Assembly: GCA_036675505.1 (NCBI GenBank)
Contig: JAKFEW010000078.1
Coordinates: 1-14,201 of the forward strand
Source of the DNA: JAKFEW01 sp036675505
GTDB lineage: Bacteria > Cyanobacteriota > Sericytochromatia > S15B-MN24 > JAQBPE01
Direction of reading: 5' to 3'
DNA: 14,201 bases
Below are positions 1 through 6,291 of this stretch, piece by piece. A model generated the notes under the pieces. That model did no database searches and was not told where the DNA came from. It was given only the letters and a program-made list of their open reading frames with translations. Made by a program: the position numbers and the translations under genes. Within the stretch, counting starts at the first letter, position 1. The number at the start of each line of letters is the position of its first letter.

Positions 1-684
1 GGCCACCGACAGCTCGCGGCCGTCGTTGAGGCTGGTCAGGATCGCCTCGATCGCCTTCGCGCCGAAGCCGCTGATCTTCTTCGCCAGGCCGAGCGCGTTC
101 TTCACGACGTCGCCTTCCGGCACGACCTTGTTGACCAGGCCGATGCGGTAGGCCTCCTGGGCCGTGATCGTGTCGGCCGCGAGGATCAGCTCGGTGGCCT
201 TCGCCCAGCCCACCACGCGCGGCAGGCGGACCGTGCCGCCGAAGCCGGGCATGATGCCCAGGTTGATCTCGACCAGGCCGAGCTTGGCGCGGTCCGAGGC
301 GATGCGGATGTGGCACGCGAGCGCGAGCTCGAGGCCGCCGCCGAGCGCCACGCCGTTGATCGCGGCGATCACGGGCTTCTTCAAGTTCTCGAGCTTCGAG
401 AAGACCTTCTGGCCCTGGGTCACGAGGTCCTTGGCCTGCTCGGGGCCGCTGATCGCGCCGATCTCGTTGATGTCGGCGCCGGCCACGAAGGCCATGCCGT
501 TGCCGGTCAGGACGACGGCCTTGATCTCCGGGTTGTTGGCGACGTGCTCGACGAGGGCGTCGAGCTCGGCCATGACGGGCGAGCTGAGTGCGTTGACGGG
601 CGCGTGGTCGATCGTGACGACGGCGACCTTGTCTTCCAGGCGCAGCTTGATGTACTGCTGGCTCAATGCGGTCGTGGTGGACAT
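1..684 (-). CDS. Enoyl-CoA hydratase (crotonase family), C-terminus cut by window edge
   Basis: Predicted to hydrate trans-2-enoyl-CoA to 3-hydroxyacyl-CoA in the cytoplasm, the second step of beta-oxidation. All 228 visible codons are open; family members run to about 260 residues, so roughly 30 C-terminal residues lie beyond position 1. Crotonase landmarks are visible: the oxyanion-hole stretch AFVAGADI (65-72), GGGLELA (115-121) with Glu119, and GLVEINLGIMPGFGGT (136-151) with Glu139. Glu119 and Glu139 match the two catalytic glutamates of rat crotonase, so an active hydratase is likely rather than another superfamily enzyme. The ATG is preceded by GAGAGGAG about 9 bases upstream. It lies 23 bp after the 3-hydroxyacyl-CoA dehydrogenase stop and is the fourth gene of the operon. 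Chain-length preference cannot be read from the sequence. Confidence 0.93.
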   Translation of the reverse strand, partial: MSTTTALSQQYIKLRLEDKVAVVTIDHAPVNALSSPVMAELDALVEHVANNPEIKAVVLTGNGMAFVAGADINEIGAISGPEQAKDLVTQGQKVFSKLENLKKPVIAAINGVALGGGLELALACHIRIASDRAKLGLVEINLGIMPGFGGTVRLPRVVGWAKATELILAADTITAQEAYRIGLVNKVVPEGDVVKNALGLAKKISGFGAKAIEAILTSLNDGRELSVA

Positions 685-707
685 ATTTCTAGGCTCCTCT
701 CTAATCG

Positions 708-1949
708 CTAAACGGTCTCGAGCTCGCCCGAGTGCTCCTTGAAGCCCTTGCGGGTCTTCACGCCCAGGTGGCCGGCGCGCACCTTGCGCTTGAGCAAGGG
801 CGCGGGGCGGAAGCGCTCGCCGAGCTCCTTCTGGAGCTCCTCGAGCTTGGCGACGACCACGTCGAGGCCGATCTCGTCGGCCAGCTGCAGCGGGCCCTTG
901 GGGCCGCTCTTGTCGGCCATGCCGGCGCCGGCCATCATCGCGATGTCGATGTCGTTGGGGCTCGCGACCTTCTCCTGGAGCGCGTAGGCCGCCTCGTTGA
1001 TCATGGGCAGGATCAGGCGCTCGAAGCTGAACGAGGTGCCCTTGATGCCGGTCTCGGCCTGGACCTCGGCGATCGCCTTGGCCGTGAAGCCCTCGTCGCC
1101 CTCGCCGTGCACGTAGAAGCCGGCGCCGGTCTTGTGGCCCCAGCGCTTCGCGGCGTACAGCTTGTCGACCAGCAGCGCCGGCGCCATGCGCACGCCGTAC
1201 TCGTCGTGCAGGATGTGCTGCACGTGGTAGCAGACGTCCACGCCGAGCATGTCGGCGAGGAAGAACGGGCCCATCGGCATGCCGCGCCCGGTGACGGCGG
1301 CGTCGATCTCCTCCATCGTGGCCGCGCCTTCCTGGGCGGCGAGCACGGCCTCGTTGAAGAAGGGCATCAGCAGGCGGTTCACGAGGAAGCCCGCGCACTC
1401 CTCGACGCGCACGGGCAGCTTGCGCAGGCTGCTCGTGAAGTCGATCGTGTCGTTGATGGTGTCTTCGGAGGTGTCGAGGCCGGGGATGACCTCGACGAGC
1501 TTCATGACCGGCGCGGGGTTGAAGAAGTGCATGCCGATCACCTTGTCGGGCCGCTTCGTGGCGGCGCCGAGCTCGGAGATCGAGAGCGCGGAGGTGTTCG
1601 AGGCCAGGATGCAGCTCGCCGGGCAGACCTCGTCGAGCTCCTTGAAGACCTGCTTCTTGATGTCCATCCGCTCGGTGACGGCCTCGATCACGATGTCGAC
1701 GTCGTCGAAGCCGTCGTAGCTGGTGGTGCCCGAGATGAGCATCATCTTCTGATCCATCTCGTTCTGGGTCATCTTGCCCTTGGACACGCGCGAGGCGTAG
1801 ACCTGGCGAGCGGCCTCGATGCCCTTGTCGACGGCGTCCTGGTTGACGTCCTTGATGATCACGGGCAGGCCCGAGAACGAGATGACCTGGGCGATGCCGC
1901 CGCCCATGGTGCCGCCGCCGATGATCGCGGCCTTATAGATGTAAGCCAT
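708..1949 (-). CDS. 3-hydroxyacyl-CoA dehydrogenase, long form with two C-terminal 3HCDH domains
   Basis: Predicted to oxidise L-3-hydroxyacyl-CoA to 3-ketoacyl-CoA with NAD+ (or the reverse). The 413-residue product has an N-terminal Rossmann domain with GGGTMGGG (11-18), then SNTSALSI with Ser120 and GMHFFNPAPVMKLVEV with His141 and Glu153. The 12-residue His-Glu spacing is that of the catalytic pair in known enzymes. A first 3HCDH domain contains AGFLVNRLLMPFFNEA and a second C-terminal one contains FERLILPMINEAAYALQE. Single-function enzymes are usually near 280 residues. The tandem C-terminal arrangement resembles the dehydrogenase half of FadB/FadJ without the fused hydratase, which is the separate next gene. 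The ATG at 1949 was chosen because TAGGAGGAACC precedes it; a longer in-frame extension only runs back into the thiolase gene in the wrong frame and is Arg-rich. It begins 8 bp after the thiolase stop. Confidence 0.93.
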   Translation of the reverse strand: MAYIYKAAIIGGGTMGGGIAQVISFSGLPVIIKDVNQDAVDKGIEAARQVYASRVSKGKMTQNEMDQKMMLISGTTSYDGFDDVDIVIEAVTERMDIKKQVFKELDEVCPASCILASNTSALSISELGAATKRPDKVIGMHFFNPAPVMKLVEVIPGLDTSEDTINDTIDFTSSLRKLPVRVEECAGFLVNRLLMPFFNEAVLAAQEGAATMEEIDAAVTGRGMPMGPFFLADMLGVDVCYHVQHILHDEYGVRMAPALLVDKLYAAKRWGHKTGAGFYVHGEGDEGFTAKAIAEVQAETGIKGTSFSFERLILPMINEAAYALQEKVASPNDIDIAMMAGAGMADKSGPKGPLQLADEIGLDVVVAKLEELQKELGERFRPAPLLKRKVRAGHLGVKTRKGFKEHSGELETV

Positions 1950-1957
1950 GGTTCCTC

Positions 1958-3160
1958 CTAGGCCTTCTCGTAGGCGATCGCGGCGCCCATGCCGCCGCCG
2001 ACGCACAGACTGGCGATGCCCTTTTTCGCGCCTTCGCGGCGCGCCATTTCCTTGAGCAGCGTGATGCTGAGGCGCACGCCGGTGGCGCCGATCGGGTGCC
2101 CGAGGGCGATCGCGCCGCCGTTGACGTTCACCTTCTCCATCGGCAGGCCCCACATGCGGTCGCAGGCGAGGACCTGGGCCGCGAAGGCCTCGTTGATCTC
2201 GAAGAGGTCGACGTCCTCCTTCTGCCAGCCGAGCTTGGCGAGCAGCTGGGGGATCGCGTAGGCCGGGCCGAGGCCCATGCGCTCGGGCTCGAGGCCCGAG
2301 AACATATAGCCCTTGATCGTGGCGAGCGGCTTGAGGCCGAGCTGCTCGGCCTTCTCCTTGCTCATGATCAACATGGCCGCGGCCGCGTCGTTCATCGGGC
2401 AGGAGTTGCCGGGCGTGACGGTGCCGCCCTCCTTGAAGATGGTCGGGTACATGCCGAGCATCTGCGGGTTGATCGCGGGGTTGATGCCCTCGTCCTGGCT
2501 GAACGCCTCGGGCGCGACGGCCTTGCCGGCGGCCTTCTTGGGCACCATGACGGTCATCGTCTCGTCCTTGAACTTCTGCTCGCGCGTGGCGCGGAAGGCC
2601 TTCTTGTGGCTCTCGGTGGCGTACTTGTCCTGCTCCTCGCGGGTGATGCCGAACTCCTCGACGAGGTTCTCGGCGGTCGCGCCCATCAGCTGGTTGCAGA
2701 CCGGATCGTTCAGGCCCTCCCAGAGCGTGTCGATCAGCTGCGAGTGGCGCAGGCGCTTGCCGAAGCGCATGTCGCGGTTGATGAAGGGCGCCTGGCTCAT
2801 CGCCTCGGTGCCGCCCACGATCGCGACGTCGATGTCGCCCATCGCGACGGCCTGGTAGCCGCTCACGATCGCCTGGATGCCCGAGGCGCAGTTGCGGTGC
2901 ACGGTGAAGGCCGGGGCCTCCTTGGGGATGCCCGCGTTCAGCGCGATCACGCGCGCCACGTTGGGGGCGTCCGAGCCCTGGGCCGCGCAGCCGAAGACCA
3001 CCTCGCCGACCTCCTTGGGGTCGATCTTCGTGCGCTCGAGCAGCTCCTTCACGACCATGCGGCCGAGCTCCTGGGCCGACAGGTCCTTGAGCGCCCCACC
3101 GAAGGTCCCGACGGGGGTACGAACGCCATCAATGACGACGACTTCTCTCACTTCAAACAC
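1958..3160 (-). CDS. Acetyl-CoA acyltransferase / acetoacetyl-CoA thiolase
   Basis: Thiolase of 400 residues, the usual size. It catalyses CoA-dependent cleavage of 3-ketoacyl-CoA, or condensation of two acyl-CoAs. The nucleophilic cysteine is Cys91 in HRNCASGIQ. The NEAFAAQ loop, His355 in GGAIALGHPIGATG (348-361 region) and Cys386 in SLCVGGGMG complete the catalytic set, so it should be active. The start is GTG at 3160, preceded by TAGGAAAGAGA. The TAG of the upstream regulator gene is part of this ribosome-binding region, and only 8 bp separate the genes. A second GTG lies at codon 4. No signal peptide is seen, so it is cytoplasmic. The same 8-bp spacing recurs before the next gene, suggesting coupled translation. 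Degradative (FadA-like) versus biosynthetic (AtoB/ThlA-like) direction cannot be decided from sequence. Confidence 0.95.
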   Translation of the reverse strand: MFEVREVVVIDGVRTPVGTFGGALKDLSAQELGRMVVKELLERTKIDPKEVGEVVFGCAAQGSDAPNVARVIALNAGIPKEAPAFTVHRNCASGIQAIVSGYQAVAMGDIDVAIVGGTEAMSQAPFINRDMRFGKRLRHSQLIDTLWEGLNDPVCNQLMGATAENLVEEFGITREEQDKYATESHKKAFRATREQKFKDETMTVMVPKKAAGKAVAPEAFSQDEGINPAINPQMLGMYPTIFKEGGTVTPGNSCPMNDAAAAMLIMSKEKAEQLGLKPLATIKGYMFSGLEPERMGLGPAYAIPQLLAKLGWQKEDVDLFEINEAFAAQVLACDRMWGLPMEKVNVNGGAIALGHPIGATGVRLSITLLKEMARREGAKKGIASLCVGGGMGAAIAYEKA

Positions 3161-3168
3161 TCTCTTTC

Positions 3169-3780
3169 CTACCGCGCATCCGCGCGGGCCGGGTGGGTGG
3201 GTGGGGCGCCTGGCAGACCAAGGGCCTGCAGGTCCGGGCCCTTGGGCCCGAGCAGCTCCGCGTCGAGCGCCTCGTCGCGGAGCAAGCCCTCCACGAAGGC
3301 GATTTCCTCCGCGTTGAGCTTGGCGTGGTAACGGATCAGCGCGCGGCGGAAGCGGTCGAGCCCCTGCGAGGGGATCGTCTCCATCTCCGCCAGGCTTTCG
3401 CGGTTCTCGCGCAGGAACTTGAGGCGCTGCAGCAGCAGCACCTCGCGGGCTTCCCGCTCGAGGTAGCGGAAGAAGATCAGCCGCAGCGTGAACTTGTGCG
3501 GATCCGAGATCTCGGTGGGCGAGGCGACCTCGCGCATCATCGCGAGGAAGCTGGCCTCGCCCGCGGGCGTGAGGGCGTAGACGTGCTTCGCCGGGCCCTT
3601 GCCGTCGCGGATCGTCTGCTTGGTGAGCTCACCGCGCCGCTCCAGGCGGCGCAGGGCCGGGTAGAGCGTGCCGTAGCTCAGCTGCCAGATGTGGCCGACG
3701 ATGAACGACAGGTAATGGCGGAGCTCGTAGCCGTGCATCGGCTGCTCCTTCAAGACGCCCAGGATCGCCAGTTCGAGCAA
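3169..3780 (-). CDS. PadR-family transcriptional regulator, first gene of the acyl-CoA operon
   Basis: A 203-residue PadR-type regulator. The winged helix-turn-helix is recognisable from LAILGVL (4-10), QPMHGYEL (13-20) and YGTLYPALRRLERRGEL (36-52), followed by the wing (KGPAKHVYALTPAGE). A charged helical C-terminal half (about 85-185) should form the dimerisation domain, as in longer PadR proteins. The start is taken as TTG at 3780 because GGAGAG lies 5 bases upstream and the fold begins at once. An in-frame extension to 3939 would cross the promoter and operator region, so it is rejected. The stop TAG overlaps the thiolase ribosome-binding region. It heads the operon and faces GTATATCG repeats in its own promoter, so autorepression is likely. 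PadR proteins usually bind small ligands; an acyl-CoA or fatty acid would fit here but is inference. Confidence 0.9.
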   Translation of the reverse strand: MLELAILGVLKEQPMHGYELRHYLSFIVGHIWQLSYGTLYPALRRLERRGELTKQTIRDGKGPAKHVYALTPAGEASFLAMMREVASPTEISDPHKFTLRLIFFRYLEREAREVLLLQRLKFLRENRESLAEMETIPSQGLDRFRRALIRYHAKLNAEEIAFVEGLLRDEALDAELLGPKGPDLQALGLPGAPPTHPARADAR

Positions 3781-3820
3781 CGTCGCTCTCCAAAACCAGG
3801 GGGCCGCCCCGTCGCGACCG

Positions 3821-3878
3821 GTATATCGATACACAATAACTATATCGATCGGAGATACTATATGCCGAAACGATATAC
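3821..3878. promoter_or_regulatory. Probable PadR operator cluster (GTATATCG repeats)
   Basis: Three related AT-rich motifs sit in GC-rich surroundings. They are GTATATCGATAC at 3821-3832, CTATATCGATC at 3840-3850, and the inverted copy CGATATAC at 3871-3878. TATATCGAT is repeated 19 bp apart (3822, 3841). GTATATCG and CGATATAC form an 8-bp inverted pair whose centres are 50 bp apart. The inverted copy lies inside the promoter spacer, the second lies at the predicted transcription start and the first is just downstream. Occupancy would therefore block polymerase. Assignment to the adjacent PadR protein is inference from position. Confidence 0.6.
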
Positions 3879-3885
3879 GTGGCAA
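3857..3885 (-). promoter_or_regulatory. Sigma70-type promoter of the padR-acyl-CoA operon
   Basis: Read on the minus strand, TTGCCA (3880-3885) is followed by exactly 17 bases and TATAGT (3857-3862). Each hexamer matches consensus at 5 of 6 positions. Transcription would start near 3850, leaving a leader of about 70 bases before the TTG start at 3780. A second TATAGT at 3839-3844 has no matching -35 element. Confidence 0.75.
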
Positions 3886-4027
3886 GGGGGGCTCGGCGAA
3901 AATCCCCCTACCGCCGGCGCCAGGCCGTTTGCGAAGCAATTCTTAATGAAGGAACTTTACAGCGGTTCGATTTCATGGGGTACTGGGCAGCCGAGCCCTG
4001 CGATGGCCCGGAAGAGGAGATATTGAG

Positions 4028-5032
4028 ATGAAGCAAAACATTTTAGGTCCCCTGGTCGGCATCGCCCTGATCACCGCGACCCTGGCCGCTTGCCAGACGC
4101 CGAACGCCGGCAAGCCCGGGACCCCCACGGGCACGGCGTCGCCCGGCGCAGCGGCAACCGCCTCGCCGAAGGCCACCGCCTCGCCGACGGCCACCGCATC
4201 ACCGACGGCCACCGCCTCGCCCACCGCGACCATGTCGCCGAGCCCCACCGCCACCGGCACGCCCGTGGCGATGGCGCTGTCCTTCGCGGCCGACCTGATG
4301 GCCTCGAACGAATCGCCTTCGATCACCCTCGCCGCGGGCGCGGGCGGTGCGTCGGCCGCGAAGCTGAGCCCCGACGGCCAGACGCTCATGGTCGAGGCCT
4401 GGACCAGCGGGCTCACGGGCGACATCACAGGCGCGCACATCCACGCCGGCGCCGCCGGCACGAACGGGCCGGTCGTGAAGGGCCTCACGCTGAGCGACGA
4501 CAAGCGCTCGGCGAAGGTCACCTGGACCATGGGCGCCGGCGAAGGGATGATGACCGCCGAGAACGTCGCCGCGCTCAAGGCCGGCACCCTGTACGTGAAC
4601 GTCCACACCACCGCCAACCCGAACGGCGAAGTGCGCGGCCAGCTGATGCTGACGGGCTGGGCCTTCCTCGCGAACCTCACGGGCGCGAACCAGGAGCCCG
4701 CCGTGACCACCACCGCGAACGGCTCCGCCTGGCTGACGCTCAGCGAGAACCGCCAGACCGCGATGGTGAAGGTCTACACCAGCGGCCTTTCGGGCGACAT
4801 CACGGGCGCCCACGTCCACAGCGGCGTGGCCAAGGAGAACGGCGCCGTGGTCAAGGGCCTCGACGTGAGCGCCGACAAGCGCTCGGCGTCGGTCACCTGG
4901 ACCGCCGGCACGGGCGAGGGCATGCTCACGCCCGCGCTGATCGACGATCTCGTCGCGGGCAAGCTGTACGTGAACGTGCACACGGCGGCCAACCCGAACG
5001 GCGAGGTCCGCGGCCAGCTGATGATGCCGTAA
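4028..5032 (+). CDS. Lipoprotein with two CHRD domains
   Basis: An exported 334-residue protein. The N-terminus is a lipoprotein signal with lipobox TLAAC and lipid-modified Cys22. A low-complexity linker of TASPTA repeats follows (about 30-80). Two homologous CHRD domains come next, at about 83-207 and 208-334. Both carry the family hallmarks GAHIHAG / GAHVHSG, a VKGL segment, and YVNVHT followed by ANPNGEVRGQL. CHRD domains were named from chordin; the role of bacterial copies is not established. The paired His-rich turns could bind metal, but that is inference. The ATG is preceded by AGAGGAG about 8 bases upstream. It is divergent from padR and convergent with the cytochrome gene, with a strong terminator after the stop. 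I see no convincing promoter in 3886-4027; TTGCGA at 3929 lacks a good -10. Confidence 0.88.
   Translation: MKQNILGPLVGIALITATLAACQTPNAGKPGTPTGTASPGAAATASPKATASPTATASPTATASPTATMSPSPTATGTPVAMALSFAADLMASNESPSITLAAGAGGASAAKLSPDGQTLMVEAWTSGLTGDITGAHIHAGAAGTNGPVVKGLTLSDDKRSAKVTWTMGAGEGMMTAENVAALKAGTLYVNVHTTANPNGEVRGQLMLTGWAFLANLTGANQEPAVTTTANGSAWLTLSENRQTAMVKVYTSGLSGDITGAHVHSGVAKENGAVVKGLDVSADKRSASVTWTAGTGEGMLTPALIDDLVAGKLYVNVHTAANPNGEVRGQLMMP
4157..4246 (+). repeat. 18-bp tandem repeat encoding the TASPTA linker
   Basis: Five consecutive 18-bp units start at 4157, 4175, 4193, 4211 and 4229, each of the form ACCGCCTCGCCGACGGCC. The first four differ at few positions and the fifth is divergent. 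Each encodes six linker residues (TASPKA/TASPTA). The in-frame unit length lets copy number vary without breaking the protein. Confidence 0.85.
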
Positions 5033-5044
5033 CCGGCCGGATGA

Positions 5045-5085
5045 AGGCCCGCTCCGCCTGTCGGCGGGGCGGGCCTGTTTCGTTG
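5045..5085 (+). terminator. Intrinsic terminator after the CHRD gene
   Basis: A 14-bp stem (5045-5058 paired with 5063-5076, one G-T pair) closes a TGTC loop and is followed by TGTTTCGTTG. It begins 12 bp after the CHRD stop and lies between two convergent genes. It may also slow transcription from the cytochrome side, but no T-run is seen in that direction. Confidence 0.85.
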
Positions 5086-5095
5086 TAGGCCTTGA

Positions 5096-5557
5096 TCAGT
5101 TGTCCGGCGCACCCGCGTCGCGGTAGGCCTCGAGGGTCGCGATTTCGGACGCGCTCAGGCTGCCGGACGCGTTGAGCGGCATGCGGCCGGCCTTGATCGC
5201 CGTGACCATCTCGCCGATCTTGCGCTTCACCACCGCATGTTGCGGATTCTGGGCGGCGTCGAAGTACTGGTACTCGCGGGGCGCGATGCCGCCCGGCAGG
5301 TGGCAGGCGATGCAGTGGGCGCGCAGGATCGGCACGACGTCGGTCCTGAACGAGACGGCGGCGGGCGGGGAGCTGGTGGGCGACGGGCCGGGACTCGCCT
5401 GCGCGGGCACCGGCGTGTTCGTGGGCCCAGGGGCGGGGCTCGGGCCGGCGGTCGGGCTCGCTGTGGGCGAGGCCCCCGCCACGGGCTTGGCTGCCGGCGA
5501 CGGCGTGCATGCAGCGAGCGCGAGGGTCATGAACAGAACGGGCTTGAGCGAACGCAT
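5096..5557 (-). CDS. Monoheme cytochrome c lipoprotein
   Basis: An exported 153-residue protein, probably lipid-anchored through Cys17 (signal ending LALAAC). Residues 18-67 are a Pro/Ser/Thr/Ala-rich linker. The C-terminal domain of about 85 residues has one CXXCH heme motif (Cys82-Ile-Ala-Cys85-His86). Met126 in AGRMPLNASGSLS is the likely sixth heme ligand, and the closing LEAYRDAGAP is typical of c-type domains that end in an alpha helix. It would carry electrons in the periplasm or at the outer surface; no partner oxidoreductase is in the window. ATG at 5557 is preferred because GAGGAGG lies 7 bases upstream; the in-frame extension upstream lacks a signal sequence. TATACT (minus strand, 5585-5590) is a possible -10 element without a good -35. 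The gene converges on the CHRD gene across a shared terminator. Confidence 0.88.
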   Translation of the reverse strand: MRSLKPVLFMTLALAACTPSPAAKPVAGASPTASPTAGPSPAPGPTNTPVPAQASPGPSPTSSPPAAVSFRTDVVPILRAHCIACHLPGGIAPREYQYFDAAQNPQHAVVKRKIGEMVTAIKAGRMPLNASGSLSASEIATLEAYRDAGAPDN

Positions 5558-5587
5558 GAACGACACCTCCTCGTTGGGTCGGGCAGT

Positions 5588-5636
5588 ATATCCGACCCCG
5601 GCCCCGGCCGCCAGCTGACCCGAAGGCCCGGCCGGC
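5588..5636. repeat. Left direct repeat flanking the AT-rich island
   Basis: Contains the perfect 23-bp core 5614-5636 (begins GCTGACCCGAAG, ends GGCCCGGCCGGC), identical to 6512-6534. It is preceded by ATATCCGACCCCG (5588-5600), which matches 6499-6511 at 12 of 13 positions. This copy has 13 extra bases between the two blocks. It lies directly upstream of the cytochrome gene and overlaps its possible -10 element. Confidence 0.8.
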
Positions 5637-5670
5637 AGCCCCAGGTGGCGGATTACGCCACCTGGGGCTG
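5636..5670 (-). terminator. Perfect 15-bp hairpin, probable terminator of the 200-residue protein gene
   Basis: A 15-bp perfect inverted repeat (5636-5650 and 5656-5670) closes the 5-base loop GATTA. It lies 18 bp beyond the stop of the minus-strand gene ending at 5689, where a terminator is expected. No T-rich tail follows on either strand, so it could also be a processing or recombination structure. It abuts the last base of the left direct repeat. Confidence 0.6.
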
Positions 5671-5688
5671 TATTCGGCAACATGAAGT

Positions 5689-6291
5689 TTAGTTACTGAT
5701 TTCCATAAAATATCTTAAGTTGTATGTCGGGTGGGTACCCTCGTGGTGTTCGCTGTCGATTATTTTTGGAGCTGACTCAAGCCAGAATTCTTGACAATCA
5801 ACCGAAGCAATCGATCTCCATCGCACATTCAGTGTATATGTGCCAGCCGACATCGGCGTGAATGAAATTGTTCTCGAACGGCAATAAACTAAGGGAGCGC
5901 AACCTCCCTTACCTAGACCAGCATCCGAGCCGATGCGTCCCCAGAATGAAACGCTTTTGTTCGCTTCATCAACTTCGGCCCCTGCGTCAGGAAATGTCCC
6001 GCATGAGTCACCAACGGATACCCACAATTGAATTTCGACCGGTTGACCTTTTCGGCCGGTTTTAGGGGCAACCAAGTCATTCAGTATCAATGGCGAAATA
6101 ATGCTTGGGGAGGATGATGGTTTAGTCGTTTGCATTACACTGGGTGCTGTAAGCACGGCAACCGATGGAGCAGCAGACATTGGTGTTGCCGGCAAGGTGC
6201 TCGGTGGCGCCGTATCTAAATTAGTCGGAGCATAGCAACCTTGAGACACCAGCAGCCAGATAAGGGCCGGTGCATGTTTTGCTGTTGTCAT
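5689..6291 (-). CDS. Unrecognised exported protein, probable lipoprotein, in an AT-rich island
   Basis: I do not recognise this 200-residue protein. It starts with a hydrophobic stretch ALIWLLVSQG before Cys19. That is a loose lipobox (SQGC lacks the usual Leu at -3), so it is either a lipoprotein or an ordinary secreted protein. Residues 20-70 are rich in Ser, Thr, Pro and Ala. The C-terminal part looks like a compact beta-sandwich, with QPVEIQLWVSVGDSCGTF (83-100) and ISFTPMSAGTYTLNVRW (142-158). It has four cysteines (97, 131, 137, 166) that could form two disulfides. ATG at 6291 is preceded by AGGAGGGAGA. G+C is far below that of its neighbours (27/60 at 5701-5760), with codons such as AAA, ATA and TTA that neighbours avoid. 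Together with the flanking repeats this points to recent acquisition. Confidence 0.7.
   Translation of the reverse strand: MTTAKHAPALIWLLVSQGCYAPTNLDTAPPSTLPATPMSAAPSVAVLTAPSVMQTTKPSSSPSIISPLILNDLVAPKTGRKGQPVEIQLWVSVGDSCGTFPDAGAEVDEANKSVSFWGRIGSDAGLGKGGCAPLVYCRSRTISFTPMSAGTYTLNVRWRSIASVDCQEFWLESAPKIIDSEHHEGTHPTYNLRYFMEISN

Noticed and set aside
1950..2153. Longer start for the 3-hydroxyacyl-CoA dehydrogenase
   Set aside because: The extension overlaps the thiolase gene, is Arg-rich and lies before the Rossmann fold. The ATG at 1949 has an ideal AGGAGG.
732..3331. Long plus-strand open frames opposite the dehydrogenase and thiolase genes
   Set aside because: They are antisense shadows with Val/Leu/Asp/His/Gly-rich products; the minus-strand enzymes carry complete catalytic motifs.
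3781..3939. Longer start for the PadR regulator
   Set aside because: It would place coding sequence over the promoter and operator motifs, and the family fold begins at the TTG at 3780 with its own ribosome-binding site.
3886..4027. Promoter for the CHRD gene from TTGCGA at 3929
   Set aside because: At 17 bp spacing the -10 position reads GAACTT, too far from consensus to support.
4157..4246. CRISPR-like array
   Set aside because: The 18-bp units are directly joined without spacers and encode an in-frame protein linker.
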